A DNA stretch of 64,000 nucleotides, taken from contig VXQT01000013.1 of the NCBI GenBank assembly GCA_009838915.1, positions 62,001 through 126,000 of the forward strand, given 5' to 3'. This DNA is from Chloroflexota bacterium (GTDB lineage Bacteria > Chloroflexota > Dehalococcoidia > Bin125). This document shows, piece by piece, positions 1 through 8,778 of the stretch. The translations under genes were made by a program, and so were the position numbers. The notes beneath the pieces were generated by a model. The model made no database searches, had not been told where the DNA came from, and saw only the letters and a list, made by a program, of their open reading frames with translations. The stretch's first letter is position 1. The number at the start of each line of letters is the position of its first letter.

Positions 1-373
1 GCGTGCCGCCGTCGGCATTGAGCACGTCGCAATCGATGTTGAACGTGCGCTCGCCCAGCGCCCCCAGGTTGACGGCGGCGCGCAGGCTGCGGCCGATCAG
101 ACGCTGAATCTCCTTTGTCCGACCAGCCGACAGCACGCGCTCCCGATTCGAGCGAGTGTTCGTCGCCGCCGGCAGCATGCTGTACTCGGCCGTCAGCCAG
201 CCGCTGCCTGTGCCGCGCATCCAGCGCGGCACCTGTTCCTCCACCGTGACCGCGCAGAGTACCGACGTGTCGCCCAATGAGACCACGCATGAGCCGTCGG
301 CATGCCGCTGCACGTCCAGTTCAAAGCTGAGCGGACGTAACTCGTGAGGTTGGCGTCCGTCGATGCGTACCAT
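1..373 (-). CDS. rph: Ribonuclease PH, 5' part only (3' end runs off the window)
   Basis: Reverse-strand reading from ATG at 373 gives [124 protein letters not shown], typical RNase PH. Absent from the ORF track, probably because no stop lies in the window. Confidence 0.93.
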   Translation of the reverse strand, partial: MVRIDGRQPHELRPLSFELDVQRHADGSCVVSLGDTSVLCAVTVEEQVPRWMRGTGSGWLTAEYSMLPAATNTRSNRERVLSAGRTKEIQRLIGRSLRAAVNLGALGERTFNIDCDVLNADGGT

Positions 374-400
374 GCGTAGAGCTTAGGAGAGGACATACAC

Positions 401-1846
401 ATGGCAATCCAGGGTTACTCGGATCTCGATGCCGTCGAACTGGCGCGCATGGTCGCCCACCGCGAGGTGTCGGCGATCGAACTGTTGGAGGAGGCGATTG
501 AGCGGGCCGAGCGGGTCAATCCACAGATCAACGCGGTCGTCTACCCCTGGTACGACCATGCGCGAGAGAACGCGCTCAGCGGTCTGCCCGAGGGTCCGCT
601 GCACGGTGTGCCGTTCCTGCTCAAGGACCTGGGCACGCTCTACGCCGGACAGCCGATCTCCAGCGGCTCCAAGGTCTTCGCCGATACGATCCCCGACCAC
701 GACTCGGAGATGGTGATCCGCTACAAGGCGGCGGGCCTGTCGATCTTCGGTCGGACGACGTCGCCCGAGATGGGTATCACCTCGACGACCGAGTCGCAGC
801 TGCACGGCAAGACGCGCAATCCCTGGAACCTCGATCACACCGCGGGCGGATCGTCGGGCGGCGCCGCTGCCGCCGTGGCGACCGGGATCATCCCCGCCGC
901 CAACGCCTCCGACGGCGGCGGATCGATCCGCATTCCCGCGACATGCAACGGCCTGTTCGGTCTCAAGCCGACGCGAGCCCGCACGCCCGCCGGTCCCGAC
1001 GTGGGCGAGGGCTGGGCCGGCATGTCGACCGTGCACGCGGTCTCACGCTCGGTTCGCGACTCCGCGGTACTGCTCGACGCGACCGCTGGACCCGACATCG
1101 GCGCGCCCTACTTCGCGCCGCCGCCGGAGCGTCCCTGGACGGAGGAAGTCGGGCGCGACCCGGGCACGCTGCGAATCGGCGTGATTCTCAAGCCGTTCAA
1201 CGAGTGCGAAATTGACGGCGATTGCATCGCCGCCGCCGAGCACTCGGCACAGCTCCTGCGCTCGCTCGGTCACGAGGTCGAGGACGCGGTGCTCGAGATT
1301 CCCGAGGAAGTACGCAACCCGCTCTTCGACATCGTCCGTCCCTCGACCAAGCTGGCCTTCGATCAGAAGGCGGAGGAGTTGGGCCGCACGCCGAATCCCG
1401 AGGACATGGAGCCGATCACCTGGCGGATGATCTCGGGCGACATGCCGAGCGCGACCGAGTACATCGCCGCCACCCGCGCCGTGCACGCGATCGGTCGCTA
1501 CGTCGGCCGCTGGTTCGCCGGCGTCGATGGTCCCGGCTACGACGTGATGCTCACGCCGACGATGGCCACCCCGCCGCTGGAGCTGGGCAAGCTGTCGCTG
1601 GACCGCGACGACATGCTGGCGCAGGGACAGGACGTGCAGCGCACGGTCGGGTTCACTTCGCTGTTCAACGCCTCGGGCAACCCCGCCGCCTCGGTGCCGC
1701 TCTACTGGAACGAGGCCGGGCTGCCGGTGGGCACGCAGCTCGTCGCGCCCTACGCCGACGAGGCCACCCTCTTCCGGCTCGCCGCCCAGCTCGAAGCCGC
1801 CCAACCATGGGCCGACCGCAAGCCTCCCGTACACTCCGACGCATGA
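401..1846 (+). CDS. Amidase (amidase signature family)
   Basis: 481 aa; [32 protein letters not shown] amidase signature and upstream catalytic Lys (LLKDLG). Confidence 0.93.
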   Translation: MAIQGYSDLDAVELARMVAHREVSAIELLEEAIERAERVNPQINAVVYPWYDHARENALSGLPEGPLHGVPFLLKDLGTLYAGQPISSGSKVFADTIPDHDSEMVIRYKAAGLSIFGRTTSPEMGITSTTESQLHGKTRNPWNLDHTAGGSSGGAAAAVATGIIPAANASDGGGSIRIPATCNGLFGLKPTRARTPAGPDVGEGWAGMSTVHAVSRSVRDSAVLLDATAGPDIGAPYFAPPPERPWTEEVGRDPGTLRIGVILKPFNECEIDGDCIAAAEHSAQLLRSLGHEVEDAVLEIPEEVRNPLFDIVRPSTKLAFDQKAEELGRTPNPEDMEPITWRMISGDMPSATEYIAATRAVHAIGRYVGRWFAGVDGPGYDVMLTPTMATPPLELGKLSLDRDDMLAQGQDVQRTVGFTSLFNASGNPAASVPLYWNEAGLPVGTQLVAPYADEATLFRLAAQLEAAQPWADRKPPVHSDA

Positions 1847-1849
1847 GAT

Positions 1850-1893
1850 CCCCTCTCCTCCTTTCGCGGGGGAGATGCCGATGGCAGAGGGGA
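1850..1893. repeat. Degenerate copy of two-hairpin palindromic repeat (class A)
   Basis: cctctcctcctttcgcgggggagatgccgatggcagagggg; shares the GGGGGAGATGCCGnnGGCAGAGGGG core with copies at 3594 and 7553. Confidence 0.6.
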
Positions 1894-1917
1894 CGCTTGG
1901 AACCAAGGATCGCAACC

Positions 1918-3564
1918 ATGAGAACCGCAAACGCCATTGCCGAGATGCTCAAGCGAGAAGGCGTCGACTTCGTCGTCGGCTATCCCGTCAATCCGATCTT
2001 CGAAGCGGCGGCCGAGGCCGATATCCGTACGATCATCGTGCGCCAGGAACGCACCGGCATCCACATCGCCGACGCCTTCGCGCGAATGAACTCCGGCGAC
2101 CGGGTCGCGGTCTACCTGACCCAGAACGGTCCCGGCTCCGAGAACTCGTTCGGCGGGCTGGCCCAGGCCTGGTCGGAGTCGGCGCCGATGGTCGCGATCC
2201 CCGGCGGCTACGCCCGCGCGCAGTCCAACGTCGCGCCCAACTTCTCTGGTCTCGTCAACTTCCAGCACGTGAGCAAGTGGACCGAGCAGTTGACCGACGC
2301 CAACGACCTGGCCAACGCCGTCCGCCGCGCCTTTACCCACGCCAAGAACGGCCGCCAGCGGCCGGTCGTGCTGGAGATCCCCGGCGATCTCTGGGGCGCG
2401 GAGATCGAAGAGCCGATCAACTACACACCCACGCCCAAGCATCGCGCCGGCCCCGACCCGGCCGACGCGCGCAAGGCGGCGCAGACGCTGGTCAACGCCG
2501 AGCGACCGGTGATCTACGCGGGCCAGGGCGTCCACTACGCCAGGGCCTGGAACCAGCTCAGGGAACTGGCCGAGCTGCTCGAAGCGCCGGTCACGACCTC
2601 GCTGCAGGGCAAGAGCGCCTTCCCCGAGACGCACCCGCTCTCGCTGGGCTCCGGCGGCCGCGCCTTCCCCCAGGCCGTGCACGAGTTCTTGCGCGACGCG
2701 GACGTGGTCTTCGGCATCGGCTGCTCCTTCGCCAAGACCGGTTTCGGTCTGCAGATGCCCAAGGGTCCGTACTACATCCATTCAACGCTCGATCCCGAGG
2801 ACTTCAACAACGAGGTCGAGATCTCCGAGGGCGTCGTCGGCGACGCCGCTCTGGTGCTCGACGCGATCATCGGCGAGGTGCGCGAGCTGATCTCCGGTCC
2901 CCGAGGCCGGGCCGACGCAGTGGCCGCGAAGATCGCCGAGATCAACGGCGGCTGGCGCAAGGATTGGTCGCACAAGACCGACTCCAACGACACGCCGATC
3001 AATCCCTACCGCGCCCTGCGCGACCTGCACGCGACGCTGGACGAGACGGTAGGGATCGACAACGTCGTCGCCACCCACGACGCCGGTTCACCGCGCGACC
3101 AGATGTCGCCCTTCTGGACCTCGACGACCCCGCTCAGCTACATCGGCTGGGGCAAGACGACGCAGCTCGGCACCGGACTCGGATACGCCATGGGCGCCAA
3201 GGTCTCAGACCCCGAGAAGACCTGCCTCAACGTCTGGGGCGACGCCGCGATCGGCATGACCGGCATGGACTTCGAAACCGCCGTGCGCGAGAACATCCCG
3301 ATCCTCAGCGTGCTGCTCAACAACTTCTCGATGGCGATCGAGCTGCCGATCATGAAGACGGCCACCGAGAAGTACCGCGCGACCGACATCTCCGGCCACT
3401 ACGCCGACATGGCCAAGGCCTTCGGCGGCTACGGAGAGCGCGTCGAGTCGCCCGGAGACCTCAAGGAAGCCTTCAAGCGCGGCATCCGGGCCACCGAGGA
3501 CGGCCAGCCGGCCCTGATCGAGGTGATCACCTCGAAAGAGATCGACTACTCGGTCTTCCGCTAG
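1918..3564 (+). CDS. Thiamine-pyrophosphate-requiring enzyme (acetolactate synthase-like)
   Basis: MRTANAIAEMLKREGVDFVVGYPVNPIFEAAAE... with RQERTGIHIADAFARM and C-terminal TPP-binding region (NVWGDAAIGMTGMDFETAVRENIPILSVLLNN). ATG at 1918 chosen over the longer ORF start at 1222. Confidence 0.88.
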   Translation: MRTANAIAEMLKREGVDFVVGYPVNPIFEAAAEADIRTIIVRQERTGIHIADAFARMNSGDRVAVYLTQNGPGSENSFGGLAQAWSESAPMVAIPGGYARAQSNVAPNFSGLVNFQHVSKWTEQLTDANDLANAVRRAFTHAKNGRQRPVVLEIPGDLWGAEIEEPINYTPTPKHRAGPDPADARKAAQTLVNAERPVIYAGQGVHYARAWNQLRELAELLEAPVTTSLQGKSAFPETHPLSLGSGGRAFPQAVHEFLRDADVVFGIGCSFAKTGFGLQMPKGPYYIHSTLDPEDFNNEVEISEGVVGDAALVLDAIIGEVRELISGPRGRADAVAAKIAEINGGWRKDWSHKTDSNDTPINPYRALRDLHATLDETVGIDNVVATHDAGSPRDQMSPFWTSTTPLSYIGWGKTTQLGTGLGYAMGAKVSDPEKTCLNVWGDAAIGMTGMDFETAVRENIPILSVLLNNFSMAIELPIMKTATEKYRATDISGHYADMAKAFGGYGERVESPGDLKEAFKRGIRATEDGQPALIEVITSKEIDYSVFR

Positions 3565-3593
3565 GCCACGCCATCCTCCACCTCTCCCTAACT

Positions 3594-3638
3594 CTCCCCC
3601 CGCGAAGCGGGGGGAGATGCCGGAGGCAGAGGGGGGCA
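3594..3638. repeat. Two-hairpin palindromic repeat (class A)
   Basis: ctccccccgc-gaa-gcggggggag perfect 10-bp stem, then tgcc-gga-ggca stem, then gaggggg. Confidence 0.75.
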
Positions 3639-3659
3639 CTCGCAGAAAGGACCTTCGCG

Positions 3660-4637
3660 ATGCCTAAGGTCTGGCTCCTGCGCGCTAACTTCGGCGAACA
3701 CACACAGCGATGCGTCGAAGGTGGCTTTCACGGTCTTGGTTGGGACATGGGAGACTGTTCGTCTCTACACGACCGAGAGAGCTTGGCCAAGAGATGGGAG
3801 TCAGTGGCACCCGAACAGGATTCCCCCACAAATCGACGTGCTGTTATAGGCATCTATGCTCGCTTCCTCTTCGAGATGGAGGTGGGAGACTGGATCCTCA
3901 CACCCGATGTTAACTCTCGCTGGCTCCGGTATGGTCGGATCGCGGGCAACTATCGGTTCGAATCTCCCGACTTAGCCGAAGATTCTTGCCACTATCAACA
4001 CAGGCGGGATGTCGACTGGAGACCAGGCCAGATTGATCGCCGCGAGTTCTCTGTACCCTTCCAGAACACCCTCAAGTCAAACCTGACGCTGTTTAGAGTT
4101 CGACACGAGCAAGAGTTTCTTACCCACATTGGGGAGATATCGCCCAGTCCACATCTCATGTCTGACAAGGCTTCAAGTCTTCGTCCACACCAGCTTGCAT
4201 TGGAGCGCATTCTCCTGCTGGACCCGGCAGAGTTTGAGCAACTCGTCGGACACTTGCTCGCTGCGATGGGTTTCGAAATCGAGGTCACCCAACCCGTCGC
4301 GGATGGCGGCGTCGACTTCCGCGGCGTGCTCAACGTGTCCAACGCCGCCCAAGTGTCGATCACCGGTCAAGTCAAGCGGTACCAAACGAGCTCAAAGATC
4401 ACCGCACGCCCGATCCGCGACCTTCGGGGCCGAATACCAATCGGTTCTCAGGGCACATTCGTAACCACATCTGACTACACCAAGGACGCGCGACGGGTAG
4501 CTGAGGAAGGCGGCTTCGCTCGCGTCGGCCTGATCAATGGCGAGCAGCTTGTCGACCTACTGACCCAGCACTGGCAAGAGATTCCCGACGAGTTCCAGGA
4601 CACACTCGGGCTCAAGCCGATCCTCGTCCCTGCATGA
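3660..4637 (+). CDS. Mrr-like restriction endonuclease with N-terminal EVE/PUA-like domain
   Basis: C-terminus FEQLVGHLLAAMGFEIEVTQPVADGGVDFRGVLN...GQVKRYQ matches the Mrr_cat PD-(D/E)xK pattern; N-terminus VWLLRANFGEHTQRCVEGGFHGLGWDMGD...GDWILTP resembles the domain often fused to Mrr nucleases. Confidence 0.82.
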   Translation: MPKVWLLRANFGEHTQRCVEGGFHGLGWDMGDCSSLHDRESLAKRWESVAPEQDSPTNRRAVIGIYARFLFEMEVGDWILTPDVNSRWLRYGRIAGNYRFESPDLAEDSCHYQHRRDVDWRPGQIDRREFSVPFQNTLKSNLTLFRVRHEQEFLTHIGEISPSPHLMSDKASSLRPHQLALERILLLDPAEFEQLVGHLLAAMGFEIEVTQPVADGGVDFRGVLNVSNAAQVSITGQVKRYQTSSKITARPIRDLRGRIPIGSQGTFVTTSDYTKDARRVAEEGGFARVGLINGEQLVDLLTQHWQEIPDEFQDTLGLKPILVPA

Positions 4638-5143
4638 CTCCTCTCCCCCACGATCAATGCTTCTGGGTCGTCCCAGACCGATTCCTGGCTGGAAACTATC
4701 CCGGACACAAGACCGAGGCCTCTGCGAAGCAGAAGCTCCAGCCGATACTCGACTCAGGCGTTGATGTGTTCGTCGACCTCACGCAAGCAAGCGAACTCAA
4801 GCCCTACGAGCACCTGCTGCCCGAGGGCGTCAAACACATTCGATTTCCGATCCGCGATGTCAGCGTTCCTCGAGACAGATCCGAGATGACGGCGATCCTC
4901 GACTGGATCGACGCCGAACTGGAGCTCGGCAACCAGATCTACGTCCACTGTTGGGGCGGACACGGACGCACCGGCACGGTCGTCGGCTGCTGGCTGCGAC
5001 GTCGCGGACGCGATCCGCAGCAGGCGATCGACGAGTTGCAGCAGCTCTGGCAGCAGAACGTCAAGTCGACCTGGGGCGGCGAGTACTCAAGGACGCCGCA
5101 GACTCAAGAGCAGTTCGACTACATCCGTCGTTGGCGGGACTAG
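4634..5143 (+). CDS. Dual-specificity / protein-tyrosine-phosphatase family protein
   Basis: VHCWGGHGRTG = CX5R phosphatase loop; start overlaps the upstream stop (ATGA). Confidence 0.85.
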   Translation: MTPLPHDQCFWVVPDRFLAGNYPGHKTEASAKQKLQPILDSGVDVFVDLTQASELKPYEHLLPEGVKHIRFPIRDVSVPRDRSEMTAILDWIDAELELGNQIYVHCWGGHGRTGTVVGCWLRRRGRDPQQAIDELQQLWQQNVKSTWGGEYSRTPQTQEQFDYIRRWRD

Positions 5144-5348
5144 CCTTGGTCGGCAACTGCTCCGTACTCGGCCGGCGTTGGCTCAACACTACGTCGCCGC
5201 TCGGACCGTACTGAGGGCACAACCCAATTGATCCGGGTGATTCTTTCTGCGCTCTTCATCACCACAGAAGATTACCTGAACGCACAAGTGAGTGGCCTCA
5301 AGGTTACATTCAGGCTGATACACTTGGGCTCGATCAGGAGCGTCGGAC

Positions 5349-6239
5349 ATGACTGGTTCGCAGGGTCGCTCATGCAGGGCATGGCTTGTGCTTGTTATGG
5401 CTGCGTTGATGATCTCCGGCTTGATGAGTCCCTTCCCGATTGCCACTGCAGATGAAGACTCCATGACGGGACCCGGCCCTGGATATGTTGGCGACGTTTC
5501 GCCGCCGGAGGTTCAGCCGGTGGACTTCGCGGTCAGGATTGCGGCGCGCTTGACGGCGGACGAACGGATCGAATTCGGCATCCAGTTGCTTGATCGGAAC
5601 GGCGGGCCCGGTGCGTTGCTGCTGCCTCAGCAGCGCTTCTTTCCGCTGAGCATCACTCACCATGAGTGGCTCAAGACGCCAGGCGTCGCGTGCGAGTCTC
5701 TCCCGTACACCGACAGCGGCGCCGACCTGAGCGATGAGCGGTTGCGCCAATTCAAGTCGACGAAGGTTCAAATCCGCGCGAGAGTGCACCCGACGAGGCA
5801 TCAGGTTGAGTTTGCGCTTCGCCACGAGTTGCCGGCCGCGGGAGGCGGACCTCCCTACAGCGACCCGATGTTCCCTGAGAAGCGGTTCTTTCCAGGTGAT
5901 GTCAGCCACCACAAGTGGTTGTACTCGTCGGACATCCTGTTCACGATTCTCTATGGCGCCGAAGGGTACATGGCAGGGGACGCGACCATGGACTCGGTGG
6001 ACGGCTCGATACAGCCGCGCTGGGTGGATATCTACGAGTACCGCGACAGTCCGACGCCTCTGCCCGAATGCCTGTCAATCCTGGATGCCGAGGGACCCGT
6101 GTTTATGAGCGGCGGTTGCATCATTCCCATGATCCGGCACTGCAGGGATCACAGAGACATCCTGGAGTGTCGGAACTTCAGAAGGCTCTGGCCAATGTAT
6201 GCGGTTGCTATCGACATAGACGAGTCAGAGTGGCCTTGA
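5349..6239 (+). CDS. Secreted hypothetical protein with internally duplicated RFFP..HH.WL motif
   Basis: N-terminal signal-peptide-like stretch (AWLVLVMAALMISGLMSPFPIATA); two related segments in the mature part. Confidence 0.6.
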   Translation: MTGSQGRSCRAWLVLVMAALMISGLMSPFPIATADEDSMTGPGPGYVGDVSPPEVQPVDFAVRIAARLTADERIEFGIQLLDRNGGPGALLLPQQRFFPLSITHHEWLKTPGVACESLPYTDSGADLSDERLRQFKSTKVQIRARVHPTRHQVEFALRHELPAAGGGPPYSDPMFPEKRFFPGDVSHHKWLYSSDILFTILYGAEGYMAGDATMDSVDGSIQPRWVDIYEYRDSPTPLPECLSILDAEGPVFMSGGCIIPMIRHCRDHRDILECRNFRRLWPMYAVAIDIDESEWP

Positions 6240-6275
6240 TCGAGAAGCGTCGCCGAGTGTCTGGCAGCGCGGCAG

Positions 6276-8681
6276 CTACTCCATCACCCCGTCCGCCTCC
6301 AGCCGCGACACTTCCTCCGCCGACATGCCCAGCCAGTCTGAGGCGACCGAGGCGTTGGACTCGCCGAAGACTTCGGAGCGGTTGTAGACGGTGGAGGGGC
6401 TGCGCTCGAAGCGCAGCGGGAGGCGGTCGACCTTGAGCGGGCCGATGACCGGATGCGGATCGTCGAAGTCGAAGTGCATCTGCGCCTGTGCAAGTTGCGG
6501 ATCGTGCTGAGTGAGATCGAGACCGGTTTGGACGACGCCGGCAGGGACGCCGGCCTGCTGGCAGCGCTGCATCAGCTCGTAGCGATCCTGGGTTCGCGTC
6601 CACTCGCCGATTCGAGCGTCGATCTCCGCTCGTCGTGCGTGACGACCCTCAGCCGTAACCAGCGAGGCATCGCCGAGCCAGTCGCCGGCCTCCATCAGCT
6701 CGCACAGCGACTGCCACTGTCGGTCGTCGACGACCGCGATCGCGCACCACTGGTCGTCACCCGCACACGGATAGATCGAGTGCGGCGTCCACGACTCCCA
6801 GGGCGGATCGTTTCCGACTGGACCCGCGGCGACGCCGTTTGCGAACCAGTCGAGCAGGGCGGGGCCGGAGAACGAGACGCCGACCTCGAACTGGCTCATG
6901 TCGATCTGCTGTCCCCGGCCCGTCATCCGCCGGGCCTCAAGCGCGGCCAGGATCGCGACCGCGCCGTGGAGCCCGGCCATGTGGTCGTTGTAGCTGAAGC
7001 CGATCCCGATGTCGTTGCGTCCCGGCACGCCGGTCAGATAGGTCAGCCCGGCCAGTGCGTGCACGGTCGGCGCGTAGGTGACGTAGTTCGACCACGGCCC
7101 GGTCGTGCCCATTCCCGACATGCCGATGTAGACGACGCCGGGATTGTCGGGACTGACCGCGTCGTAGCCGATGCCCCAGCGGTCCAGCACGCCGACCGAG
7201 AAGTTGTCGATCACCACATCGGCCTGCACTGCCAGTTGGCGCGCGATCTCCCGAGCCTCGTCGCGGGCGAGATCGAGCTGCAGCACCCGCTTGTTGCGAT
7301 TCCACAACGCGTGATAGGGGCTGTCGGGACCCCCCGCCAGCGAGACCCGCGTCTCGGACATGACCTTGACCACGTCCGCGCCCATGTCGCCCAGCACGCG
7401 AGTCGCGAATGGTCCCGCGAGGACGTGTGTGAAGTCGAGAATGCGAACGCCCTCAAGCGGGCCGGTGGTGGGGCGCCCACTGTGCGGAAGCCCCCCTCTG
7501 TCCCTACGGGACATCTCCCCCCGCTGCGCGGGGGGAGAAACCGAACCCGATTCCCTCTCCCCCCGCGCAGCGGGGGGAGATGCCGAAGGCAGAGGGGGGC
7601 TCCCCGCCCCGCCAAGTCGCCACGGAGTCTCCGAGAACTGATACGGCGCCCCCGGACCCAATACCGCCGCATCGCCGACCGGATACGGCGTCCACCAGTC
7701 ACGCGCGTCGAGTTGCGGGTTGGCCGCGACTTCGGGAGTAGTCATCACCCAGCCGTAGGGATGGTGCCGAGCCTGGGCCTCGTGAAAGAACGGCTCGACC
7801 TCCTTGCCGGCGACCCAGTCCCGCAGCGTCTGCATCGTGAGCTGGATCATCTCGGCCACGTTGGCCGGGTCGCTGAAGCGCTCGTCCAGCAGCTCCATAC
7901 CGAGGCCTTCCTCGACCAGCCAGGCGACCTGGCGGGAGAAGTCGGGCGTCGGCGTGATCATGATCGAACCGCCTATGGCCTGCATCACGACGTAGGCGTT
8001 GGACCAGTGCAGCGAGCCGCGTCTGGGCAGCACCGGACCATCGGCGAAGGGCACCTGATCGTGGTGCCAGGCCCACATCAGTACGTGCTCGAGGATCGTG
8101 CCCAGCGCCTCGTGGACGCTGAGCCGAACAATCTGTCCCGCGCCGGTCTCGCGCGCATGCCGCAGCGCCGCCAACGCGCCGATCGCGGCGTAGACGCCGG
8201 CGACGAATGCGTATTGGTCGCCGTAGAGCTTGAGCGGCGGCGTGTCGGCGTCGCCCGAAGTGGCCGCGACGCCCCCCAACGCCTCGGCGACCAGCCCCGG
8301 CGCCGCGTAGTCCCGCCACGGTCCGGCGCGCCCGAACGAGGTGACATCGACTATCACCAGCGACGGGTTGGCCGCCAGCAGCGCCTCCGGGTCCGGCAAC
8401 CGCTCGCAGTCGAGCACGATCTCGGCGGATCCGGCCAGTTGCGCCACCGCATCCGAGTCGCCGCGCGTGAAGGTGCGTGAACTGGCAAAGAGCGCGTGCC
8501 AGAGCGACGCGCCGTTGACGTGCAGTGGAGCGCGCGCGCGCAACGGGTCGCCGCCATCGGGCTCAACCCGGATCACTTCCGCCCCGAGATCGCCAAGCAG
8601 CTTGCCGGCGTAGATCGCGCGGTCGTCGGTCAGGTCAACCACTCGGACATTGGCCAGTGGGCCGGGTCGGGTATCGGGCAT
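6276..8681 (-). CDS. Fused two-domain CaiB/BaiF (family III) CoA-transferase
   Basis: Domain 1 MPDTRPGPLANVRVVDLTDDRAIYAGKLLGDLGAEVIRVEPDGGDPLR; domain 2 GPLEGVRILDFTHVLAGPFATRVLGDMGADVVKV; start placed at ATG 8681. Confidence 0.88.
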   Translation of the reverse strand: MPDTRPGPLANVRVVDLTDDRAIYAGKLLGDLGAEVIRVEPDGGDPLRARAPLHVNGASLWHALFASSRTFTRGDSDAVAQLAGSAEIVLDCERLPDPEALLAANPSLVIVDVTSFGRAGPWRDYAAPGLVAEALGGVAATSGDADTPPLKLYGDQYAFVAGVYAAIGALAALRHARETGAGQIVRLSVHEALGTILEHVLMWAWHHDQVPFADGPVLPRRGSLHWSNAYVVMQAIGGSIMITPTPDFSRQVAWLVEEGLGMELLDERFSDPANVAEMIQLTMQTLRDWVAGKEVEPFFHEAQARHHPYGWVMTTPEVAANPQLDARDWWTPYPVGDAAVLGPGAPYQFSETPWRLGGAGSPPLPSASPPAARGERESGSVSPPAQRGEMSRRDRGGLPHSGRPTTGPLEGVRILDFTHVLAGPFATRVLGDMGADVVKVMSETRVSLAGGPDSPYHALWNRNKRVLQLDLARDEAREIARQLAVQADVVIDNFSVGVLDRWGIGYDAVSPDNPGVVYIGMSGMGTTGPWSNYVTYAPTVHALAGLTYLTGVPGRNDIGIGFSYNDHMAGLHGAVAILAALEARRMTGRGQQIDMSQFEVGVSFSGPALLDWFANGVAAGPVGNDPPWESWTPHSIYPCAGDDQWCAIAVVDDRQWQSLCELMEAGDWLGDASLVTAEGRHARRAEIDARIGEWTRTQDRYELMQRCQQAGVPAGVVQTGLDLTQHDPQLAQAQMHFDFDDPHPVIGPLKVDRLPLRFERSPSTVYNRSEVFGESNASVASDWLGMSAEEVSRLEADGVME
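7491..7600. repeat. Inverted pair of class A two-hairpin repeats inside a CDS
   Basis: Reverse copy cccccctctgtccctacgggacatctccccccgctgcgcggggggaga followed by forward copy ctccccccgcgcagcggggggagatgccgaaggcagagggggg. Confidence 0.8.
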
Positions 8682-8734
8682 GGATGAGAGTGTAAGGGGA
8701 GCGGGAGACGCCTCTAGTAATCTGACGGAACGAT

Positions 8735-8758
8735 GTTCCCGTCTGCGCGGGAGTGACG
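8735..8758. repeat. Class B palindromic repeat (TTCCCGnCTGCGCGGGAnTGACG)
   Basis: gttcccgtctgcgcgggagtgacg; compare 10809 and 52219. Confidence 0.6.
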
Positions 8759-8778
8759 ACGTACTGGAGCGTGTTGAC

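Noticed and set aside
1875-4637. 920-aa ORF on + strand
   Set aside because: The first two thirds are an Arg/Gly-rich shadow frame of the TPP enzyme; only 3660..4637 is real (Mrr-like).
7491-7600. Possible CRISPR or transposon end
   Set aside because: Only two inverted palindromic units without regular spacers; no transposase or cas genes; fits a REP/BIME-like element.
6453-8480. 675-aa + strand ORF opposite the CoA-transferase
   Set aside because: Antisense shadow ORF in GC-rich DNA; no recognisable domains, composition rich in R/H/V/D.
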